Positions 51,030 through 56,852 of a DNA stretch of 56,852 nucleotides are shown in pieces (positions within the stretch are counted from its first letter, which is position 1; the number at the start of each line of letters is the position of its first letter). Made by a program: the position numbers and the translations under genes. The stretch is from the NCBI GenBank assembly GCA_034665745.1, contig JAXDJJ010000021.1, forward strand, positions 1 to 56,852, written 5' to 3'. Below the pieces are notes generated by a model, which worked only from the letters and a program-made list of their open reading frames with translations, was not told the DNA's origin and did no database searches. Source of the DNA: JAXDJJ01 sp034665745. Lineage in GTDB: Bacteria; Actinomycetota; CADDZG01; WHSQ01.

Positions 51030-51077
51030 ATGACATGTCCTGGGTGTTATGGGTCCATGCCGCTGGGGACATGTCAT
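51030..51077. promoter_or_regulatory. Paired GACATGTC palindromes upstream of a GNAT gene
   Basis: ATGACATGTCC (51030-51040) and GGACATGTCAT (51067-51077) form a perfect 11-base inverted repeat. Each arm contains the 8-base palindrome GACATGTC, centres 36 bases apart. They lie 55-100 bases before the start at 51132 and may be operator sites. Confidence 0.5.
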
Positions 51078-51131
51078 AACGCTAGGGTCATTAGGACCGG
51101 AATGCCCCCCTCGCGACGGAGAAGAAGATCG

Positions 51132-51656
51132 GTGGCCGATATAGACGTCCGTCGGGCGACGGCTTTCGATAACGAACTTCTCGCTCGGCTCGGCGCCGAG
51201 ACCTTCCCCGGCAACTTCGTCGGGGGCCGCGAGCCGGCTGCGATGAACGACTACATCGCTACCCGGTTCACGCCGGACGTGATGGCCGACCTGCTCAAAG
51301 AGTCTGGCTCTACGTTCTTCATCGCCTATGCCGGGACCGAGCCAGTCGGCTACGCCCGGCTCCGGGAGGACGAGGTCCCGGCTGAGGTCACCCCTCGGCC
51401 CGTGGCCGAGATCCATCGCCTCTACGTGCTCCAGGACCACTGGGGGCAGGGGCACGGGCGCGCCCTGATCGACGTGTGCATAGAAGAAGCAGCTGCTCGA
51501 GGGTGCTCCGCGGTGTGGCTCGGCGCCTGGAGCGAGAACCCACGAGCCCTCGATTTCTACCGTTCGCTCGGTTTCGAAGAGGTGGGCTCGAAGATCTTCC
51601 AGCTCGGCGATGAGGAACACCACGACCTGATCCTGCTTCGTCCCCTCACCGCCTGA
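51132..51656 (+). CDS. GNAT family N-acetyltransferase
   Basis: From GTG 51132 (GGAGAAG at 51118-51124) the 174-residue product shows GNAT motif A (RLYVLQDHWGQGHGRALIDVC with the acetyl-CoA loop QGHGRA) and motif B (NPRALDFYRSLGFEEVG). The N-terminus VRRATAFDNELLARLG is typical. Substrate is unknown. An in-frame ATG at 51102 is an alternative start. The long upstream frame crosses the tRNA and is spurious. Confidence 0.9.
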   Translation: MADIDVRRATAFDNELLARLGAETFPGNFVGGREPAAMNDYIATRFTPDVMADLLKESGSTFFIAYAGTEPVGYARLREDEVPAEVTPRPVAEIHRLYVLQDHWGQGHGRALIDVCIEEAAARGCSAVWLGAWSENPRALDFYRSLGFEEVGSKIFQLGDEEHHDLILLRPLTA

Positions 51657-51730
51657 GCCACCAACGCAGGTGCCCCGCGGGGCATGGCGAACCTCCCTGA
51701 CAGACGACAAACATTCACAAGGAGCCCGTC

Positions 51731-52204
51731 ATGCGCAGAGTCATCTCGATAGCTCTCGTTCTAGGTCTGCTCGGCGCGATGTCGGCGTCCCCTGCCTTCG
51801 CCAAGAAGAAGAAGCCGGTACCGCCCCCGATCACCTTCGAGGCGAGCGGATCGTTCGTGCTCGGTAGCCCCCTTGGTCTGAACGATGCCACCATCACCGG
51901 GAACGAGTTCACGAACACGTGCGCGATCCCCGCGAGCCAGGGCGTCGACGGATTCGTCGTCGAGCTGTCCGACGAGATCTCCAAGGTCACTTCCGCCGTG
52001 CAGGTCTCGGGTTCGGATTCGACCGGCATCTACGACCTCGACATGTACTTCTACACGGCCGACTGCAGTTCGACGGGTTCGGCGTCGACCGAGGCTGCCG
52101 ACGAGCTGGGTGCGTTCCCGGCGGGCACGAAGTACGTGCTGGTCAACGCGTTCTTCGGCGCACAGGTCGAGTTCACGCTGAAGGCGACCGAGGTCCGGAG
52201 CTAG
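51731..52204 (+). CDS. Secreted hypothetical protein
   Basis: The 157-residue product has a signal peptide (RVISIALVLGLLGAMSASPAFA) and a KKKK stretch just after it. The beta-rich mature domain has two Cys (NTCAIPAS, TADCSSTG). It resembles pre-peptidase C-terminal-like or jelly-roll domains only in composition; no family is claimed. It ends with a four-base overlap against the convergent GH3 gene. Confidence 0.65.
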   Translation: MRRVISIALVLGLLGAMSASPAFAKKKKPVPPPITFEASGSFVLGSPLGLNDATITGNEFTNTCAIPASQGVDGFVVELSDEISKVTSAVQVSGSDSTGIYDLDMYFYTADCSSTGSASTEAADELGAFPAGTKYVLVNAFFGAQVEFTLKATEVRS

Positions 52205-53316
52205 CTCGGGGTGTAGATACCCAGCCATTCCTTCAACAGCAGTACCCGCTCGACCGAACGGTCCAGTCGTTCCTCGGAGATCTTTCCGGATTCGACCGCG
52301 GCCCTGATCTGGTCCGCACAGGCTCGTGCCGCGTAGACGTCGCCTGTGATCAAGGCGATGTCCACACCGGCCCACACCGTCGCGCTGCATGCCCTCGGGA
52401 CGCTGTCGTTGAAGTGCCAGGCGACGGCTTCCAGCGCGTCGGAGATGGCGACACCTTCGAAGCCGAACTCGTCGCGCAACCGCTCGGTCGCAATCGAATA
52501 GTTGATCGACGCGGGGCGGTCGCCGCCGTCGTGCGGATAGATCGCGTGGGACAGCATCACCATCTTCAGGCCCCCATCGATCGCGATGTGGAAGGGCACC
52601 GCGTCGATCGTGTGGAGTTGGTGTTTGGAGCGATAGACGTATGCACGTCCGAAGTCGGAGTTCTGCGTCGCGCCGCCGAGTCCGGGGAAGTGCTTGGCGA
52701 CCGCCGCAGTCTCCTTGGACTGGAGGCCACGGGCGAACGCTTTGACCCTGCGACCGACCGGCACGGGATCGGTGCCGAAGCTCCGGGAGCGCATGACGTG
52801 CTCGGGACCGAGGTCGAGGTCGGCGACCGGGGCGAGGTCCACGTTGACCCCAACGGCTCCGAGAGCTCGGCCCGTGGCTCGCCCTTGCGAGTACGCGACG
52901 GACTTGTCGCGCGCTCCCATCTCGGGGGCCGAGTACCACGGGGGCATGTCCTCGAAGCGCTTCACGATCCCGCCCTCTTGGTCCACCGCGATCAGGGCAC
53001 CGATCGGGTGCGGGCGACCGGCTTCTGCGGCCTCCTGAATCTGGCGGGTGAGGGTCGCGAGCTGCGTCTTGTTCGAGTAGTTCTTGTCGAACAGGATCAC
53101 GTTGCTCAATCGGGCGCTCTTGATCACGTCACGCTCGGCCGCGGTGAGGCTCGTTCCCTTGACCGTGAACATCACGAGCTGGCCGACCTTGGCCCTCAGG
53201 GTCATCCGGGCGAGATCGTCGGCCACGGCCCCTCGGGCCGGGGCCCCTAGGGCTCCGAGCGTCAGAGCTAGCGCGAGACAGAGGGCAAAGCTTCCGCCCC
53301 GGATCACTTTCGCCAC
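52201..53316 (-). CDS. Glycoside hydrolase family 3 protein (beta-N-acetylhexosaminidase-like)
   Basis: The 371-residue protein has a signal peptide (residues 1-30) and a GH3 TIM-barrel with IGALIAVDQEGGIVKRF, NVDLAPVADLDL and the NagZ signature KHFPGLGGATQNSDFGRA. AISDAL near the nucleophile Asp follows. It probably releases GlcNAc from peptidoglycan or chitin fragments outside the membrane. The C-terminal GH3 domain is absent, as in NagZ. Confidence 0.92.
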   Translation of the reverse strand: MAKVIRGGSFALCLALALTLGALGAPARGAVADDLARMTLRAKVGQLVMFTVKGTSLTAAERDVIKSARLSNVILFDKNYSNKTQLATLTRQIQEAAEAGRPHPIGALIAVDQEGGIVKRFEDMPPWYSAPEMGARDKSVAYSQGRATGRALGAVGVNVDLAPVADLDLGPEHVMRSRSFGTDPVPVGRRVKAFARGLQSKETAAVAKHFPGLGGATQNSDFGRAYVYRSKHQLHTIDAVPFHIAIDGGLKMVMLSHAIYPHDGGDRPASINYSIATERLRDEFGFEGVAISDALEAVAWHFNDSVPRACSATVWAGVDIALITGDVYAARACADQIRAAVESGKISEERLDRSVERVLLLKEWLGIYTPS

Positions 53317-53456
53317 GCCTCGGATGCTATGTGGTGGAAGGCCCGGTACCGAAACTTTCCAGGCAGGTGAAGGTATCGGGGCCCAGGTGGAGAAATCGGC
53401 TCAAACCCCCGCATTTCATCGGGGTTCCGCGGGCTCTTTGTGATCTGGGAGGCAAC

Positions 53457-55193
53457 TTGAAGCGCATCTCGACGTTCATCGCGCCATTGATCGTTCTCGC
53501 CGGGGCGCTCCCGGCCCTCGCTCTTCCTGCCGGATCGACGGCCGCCGCGGCCTTGCCGCTGACGGCTGCCCGGGACGCATCACCCGTCGTGCTCACCGGC
53601 AAGCAGCTACCGGGCCTGTCGGCCCCCGCGCCCCAGCCGGTTCGTGCCTTGATGACCGATGAAGAGAACCTCACGACCATCGAGCCTCCCGACTCGAGCC
53701 ACGGCGCCAATGTTGCGATCGACTCGCTGGCGGTCTTCACCTACTCGGCCGATGGCTTCCGCGAGATCCCGTCGCAGGCCGATGAGCGCTTCTGGCGCTA
53801 CCTCGTCAACTTCGGGGGAGAGAACGGCTCTGTCTCCGGATACGACCCCGAGCTCACCTACGTCTACGACGAGGAAGGCTTCCGCAAGACCGCGGGCGAG
53901 TGCTACGCCGAGTTCCCAGACGATTACGTTCCCACCCCCGACTACGTCTCCGGCTTCGATGATGACGACGAGCTCGTCTTCATGGCGCGCGACGCGGGCA
54001 TCAAGGCCCCCGCGGGTGCCAAGCCGATCGCAGACGTCACCCCTTACGAGGTCACGATCAAGGACCCCGTCACCGACGCCGTGAGCTACGTCTATGTCGC
54101 GTCGACACCGGGCCTCGTCCATGACTTCGGTCCCGGCTATGTCTCTTACGAGCGCGACCAGTGGGCGGACCGCTACATCGGCGCGCGCAGCGGCGAAGGG
54201 ATCCCCGATGGTCACCGCTGTGTCGGTCCAGATGGACCCTCTTTCGAGGGCGACCCGAACTTCCCGACGACCGATGGCCAGGGCTCGAGCTTCGGCCCCG
54301 TCCGGCCGCGGGACACCGCAACCTTCACCAGCGACACCTACACGTTCCACTGGGGCGGTCGGTGGATCCCCGACCAGATCCACCTCAAGACGGCCGAGGG
54401 TTACGGCCCGGACCTCATCGACCAGTGGAAGGGTCGTGCGTTCCAGCAGACGAAGGAGCAGGCGGTCTCCGTCGGTTTCATCGGTGACAAGGCGTGGGAA
54501 GAGTCGAGTGTCACGCTCGGCGAACGCGTCGGACCGATCCGTGCATTGCGTGAGACATGGGGTGCGAAGAGCGGGACGAACGTCACCCGTCTCTACACCT
54601 TGTACGACAAGGTCTTCTTCGACACGTTCTTCCTGCGGGTCCACCCGATCCCACCGGACGGCATCTACTCGATGTGGGACAACAACAAGGGCGCGGTGAC
54701 GACGTTCTACAGCCCGGTCGCTTCTGAAGGTGTTCCGATCGACGGACAGAACGACGAGATGGTCGGCAACGTGGATGTTGGCACCGGTACTCCGGCCGAG
54801 TCGCATTACGACGTGGCCGACCCGACCCTCCAGGCGTTCTCGCCGGTCGAGATGTGGGAAGAGGTTGCCGGCCCCAACGGCTCGATCGTGTACTACACGA
54901 AAGAGAACCGCCCCGGCCCCGGTGTGCTCACCTCTTACTACCGCGACGACGCCGCGTTCGATGATGGCAGTGGCAACGACCCTTCGCCGAGCGAGCAAGG
55001 CTCCTACGGGGCGCATGGCATCCACTTCTACGCAACGGGTGACACGGACAACGTGCCGTTCGGTTTCCCGTTCAGTGAGATGGGTGTGACCCAGTCGCAG
55101 TACATGATCCCGGGCGATGCCGGCAACGTCGGTGATGCGTACGCGACGACAGAGCGGCTCCCTCTCCAGATCACGACAGCACTCGCCACCTAG
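53457..55193 (+). CDS. Large secreted protein of unknown function
   Basis: A TTG at 53457 with GGGAGG at 53447-53452 starts a 578-residue product with a signal peptide (KRISTFIAPLIVLAGALPALALPAG as a span). The region is rich in aromatic and acidic residues, with GFDDDDELVFMARDAG and FHWGGRWIPDQIHLKTAEG. I do not recognise the family. Asp-rich loops suggest calcium binding. The frame upstream of 53457 lacks a Shine-Dalgarno and overlaps the GH3 promoter. Confidence 0.7.
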   Translation: MKRISTFIAPLIVLAGALPALALPAGSTAAAALPLTAARDASPVVLTGKQLPGLSAPAPQPVRALMTDEENLTTIEPPDSSHGANVAIDSLAVFTYSADGFREIPSQADERFWRYLVNFGGENGSVSGYDPELTYVYDEEGFRKTAGECYAEFPDDYVPTPDYVSGFDDDDELVFMARDAGIKAPAGAKPIADVTPYEVTIKDPVTDAVSYVYVASTPGLVHDFGPGYVSYERDQWADRYIGARSGEGIPDGHRCVGPDGPSFEGDPNFPTTDGQGSSFGPVRPRDTATFTSDTYTFHWGGRWIPDQIHLKTAEGYGPDLIDQWKGRAFQQTKEQAVSVGFIGDKAWEESSVTLGERVGPIRALRETWGAKSGTNVTRLYTLYDKVFFDTFFLRVHPIPPDGIYSMWDNNKGAVTTFYSPVASEGVPIDGQNDEMVGNVDVGTGTPAESHYDVADPTLQAFSPVEMWEEVAGPNGSIVYYTKENRPGPGVLTSYYRDDAAFDDGSGNDPSPSEQGSYGAHGIHFYATGDTDNVPFGFPFSEMGVTQSQYMIPGDAGNVGDAYATTERLPLQITTALAT

Positions 55194-55244
55194 ACCCAAC
55201 TAGTTGACGCCCAACCAACCAGGCTGGGCCCTTCGGTTCACGTA

Positions 55245-55263
55245 TTGACCCCCTGGGGGTCAA
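55245..55263. promoter_or_regulatory. Perfect 19-bp palindrome upstream of a LuxR-type regulator
   Basis: TTGACCCCCTGGGGGTCAA is perfectly symmetric about its central T and ends 10 bases before the TTG start at 55274. It is a likely operator, possibly autoregulatory. The left end also resembles a -35 hexamer. Confidence 0.6.
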
Positions 55264-55273
55264 GTTCGGTTAC

Positions 55274-55975
55274 TTGGAGCCGTTCCCCTCGTACATGAGG
55301 GCATGGATAACCAAGAATCTGGAAGGCGCTCGAGCCGTGCGTGTGGTGTCTGACGTGGATGCGCAGGTCCGCGCGGTTGTCGTCGGCCCGCCCACCGAGA
55401 TAGGTGGGTTGTCGGCGCTACTAGGCACGCTCAATCACGAGTTCGAGATCGTCGGGCCCGTGTGGCCGCCCGCGGCCGCCGTCGCTCAGGTGCTGGCGCA
55501 CTCGCCCGAGGTGTTGCTCGTCGACTACGAACCCGACCTGGCAGATACCAGGGACCTGATCCGCACGGTGCGCTCCCGCTTCCCGGCCATGAAGATCATG
55601 GTGCTGGGCTCGTCGGATCGGCCTGAAGACGTGCGGGACGCGGTCCGTATAGGCGTCGGCGCTTACCTGCCGCGCAACTGCGGTGTCGAGGAGTTCACCG
55701 CGGCGTTCTATGCCCTCCGAGGTGACAACACTGTCATCGGCAACGACGCGTCGCGGATCTTGTTCGGTACCGACCCGACGCGCACTCCATTGCGCCGCGC
55801 CGAGGTGCAGGTGCTCAGGCTGTTGGCCGAGGGGCTGACCTACGACGAGATGACCGCGCAGCTGGAGATAAGTCGCTCGACCTTGAAGCGTTACCTGAAC
55901 CACATCGAAACGAAGTTGAACGCGCGGAACCGTGTCCAGGCCGTCGCGCTGGCCACCAAGCAAGGGCTGATCTGA
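55274..55975 (+). CDS. LuxR/NarL-type regulator with atypical receiver domain
   Basis: The 233-residue product has a receiver-like fold and a C-terminal LuxR helix-turn-helix (LRLLAEGLTYDEMTAQLEIS, TLKRYLNHIETKLNARNR). In the receiver the usual acidic pair is replaced by GPP (VVVGPPTE) and the usual Lys by Arg (AYLPRN), although Asp84 (LLVDYEP) remains. This suggests phosphorylation-independent control. Start may be TTG 55274 or ATG 55295. A perfect palindrome lies just upstream. Confidence 0.85.
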   Translation: MEPFPSYMRAWITKNLEGARAVRVVSDVDAQVRAVVVGPPTEIGGLSALLGTLNHEFEIVGPVWPPAAAVAQVLAHSPEVLLVDYEPDLADTRDLIRTVRSRFPAMKIMVLGSSDRPEDVRDAVRIGVGAYLPRNCGVEEFTAAFYALRGDNTVIGNDASRILFGTDPTRTPLRRAEVQVLRLLAEGLTYDEMTAQLEISRSTLKRYLNHIETKLNARNRVQAVALATKQGLI

Positions 55976-55998
55976 GCCGGATGGATGGAGGTGTAGTG

Positions 55999-56852
55999 AT
56001 GAGAAAGACTCACAGCAGAGGCATTTCGCGTCGAAGGCTAGCGATGTTGGTGAGCTTGCTGACGATCGCCGGCTCACTCACGATCATGGCCGAGCCGTCG
56101 TTCGGGCTCGGTGCTCCCACGATCGCGTTCCTGAACCCGTCGAGCTTCTCGATGGCAGGAGAGCGCGGGATCATCTTGTCGGATGCTGCACCCGATAGTG
56201 GCCCGGGCTTCGAAGCAGCTTCGGCGGGCTACCGGTTCAGTGCATGGACCGCCAACGCCCCTACCGGATCAAGGGTGTTTTTCTCCGTCAGACAATCCAC
56301 GATCGATATCGAGATCGCAGCGTCCGAGATGGACACGAGCACTGGCTCGTGGGAGGCGAGCTGGGAGATCCCCGACGACATCCTCGACGGGCCCGCGGTT
56401 GTCAACGCATACCTCGTGTTCGGCGAAGAAGCCGTTGCCGCGGTGAGTCAGCCGGTCACGATCATGCGCACCCAGGCGCGTGCCCAGGTCGTTTACCCCG
56501 AGCCCGGTGGTTCCTTCGGGACCTACTCGGCGTTGGCACAAGAGCTCCCCGACAACAAGGTCGGAGTCCGCGGTCTTCCGATGGGCTCGGTGGATGCGCC
56601 GTATGCGTACACGCCGGATCTCAGCTACGTCAGGACGTTCTACACAACGACCGCTCCCGGGGCGAAGCCCCAATGGAAAGCATGCGGGACGGAAGTAGTG
56701 GGGGACACCAACAATGGCTACACGGACAACGGCATCCGCTGCACGCTTGCTAACGCCGGAGACCAACTAGCCGTGACCGCGATCGCAGCGGTGCCCAACT
56801 CGTCGCCAGATGACTTCGAGCCTCGCTTCAACACGGCAGGCGATGCCGTGCC
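55999..56852 (+). CDS. Secreted hypothetical protein, partial at window end
   Basis: ATG 55999 follows GGAGGTG at 55987-55993. The frame stays open to the window end (at least 284 codons). The N-terminus RRRLAMLVSLLTIAGSLTIMAEPSFG is a signal peptide, perhaps Tat-like with its Arg cluster. The following part looks like repeated immunoglobulin-like or Big domains (GAPTIAFLNPSSFSMAGERG). Two Cys are present late in the visible part. The family is not recognised. Confidence 0.8.
   Translation, partial: MRKTHSRGISRRRLAMLVSLLTIAGSLTIMAEPSFGLGAPTIAFLNPSSFSMAGERGIILSDAAPDSGPGFEAASAGYRFSAWTANAPTGSRVFFSVRQSTIDIEIAASEMDTSTGSWEASWEIPDDILDGPAVVNAYLVFGEEAVAAVSQPVTIMRTQARAQVVYPEPGGSFGTYSALAQELPDNKVGVRGLPMGSVDAPYAYTPDLSYVRTFYTTTAPGAKPQWKACGTEVVGDTNNGYTDNGIRCTLANAGDQLAVTAIAAVPNSSPDDFEPRFNTAGDAV

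Noticed and set aside
50823..51131. Upstream extension of the second GNAT gene
   Set aside because: It runs across the tRNA-Gly gene and its promoter; the GNAT domain starts near 51132.

Overview
The window looks like high-GC DNA from a deep-branching actinomycete-type bacterium (Actinomycetota). The evidence is gene order: pnp, M16 protease, dapB, dapA, rnj, ftsK, pgsA, cinA, recA, recX, miaB, LigB-like gene, miaA, dapF, hflX, lexA, small gene, nrdR follows the backbone known from Mycobacterium and Streptomyces. GTG and TTG starts are frequent, and the LexA boxes are of the TCGAAC-N4-GTTCGA type. Having both RNase J and RNase Y, a DapL-like aminotransferase beside dapF and a class II ribonucleotide reductase points away from the classical Streptomyces/Mycobacterium lineages. 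No ribosomal RNA, insertion sequence, prophage or CRISPR array was seen. The species cannot be named from this sequence alone.

Layout. Positions 1-419 are a reverse-strand pnp fragment joined head to head with a diverged forward pnp fragment, probably a mis-join at a contig end. Positions 411-6307 hold an RNA-decay and lysine/DAP block. Positions 6304-16955 hold a secreted beta-propeller, ftsK, a RodZ-like gene, rimO, pgsA, cinA, thpR, a polytopic membrane protein and an RTX-like secreted protein. Positions 17137-23599 hold SOS-boxed recA-recX, an LPXTG surface protein, rny and an ECF sigma/anti-sigma pair. Positions 23657-33662 hold miaB, miaA, dapF, dapL and hflX, then a kinase-like membrane protein with a lone receiver. 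Positions 33674-39514 form a DNA-damage and dNTP block: lexA, a LexA-boxed micro-protein, nrdJ, nrdR and dut. Positions 39527-56852 are accessory: small enzymes, a two-component system with a likely local regulon, a DoxX-Rieske fusion, secreted proteins, one tRNA-Gly and an atypical LuxR-type regulator.

How the genes work together. dapA, dapB, dapL and dapF would make meso-diaminopimelate by the aminotransferase route. PNPase, RNase J and RNase Y are core mRNA-decay enzymes. lexA, recA and a 58-residue membrane peptide share LexA boxes, which suggests an SOS unit with a division-inhibitor-like peptide. nrdJ carries two NrdR-type boxes and lies upstream of nrdR and dut, linking dNTP supply to its regulator. 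Around 45-46.5 kb, a GATGAG direct repeat with 11-base spacing sits upstream of a response regulator, an acidic repeat protein and the DoxX-Rieske gene, which suggests one small regulon. A 71-72-base two-hairpin repeat with a compensatory base-pair change occurs after rimO and after rny and is the best candidate for an undescribed element.
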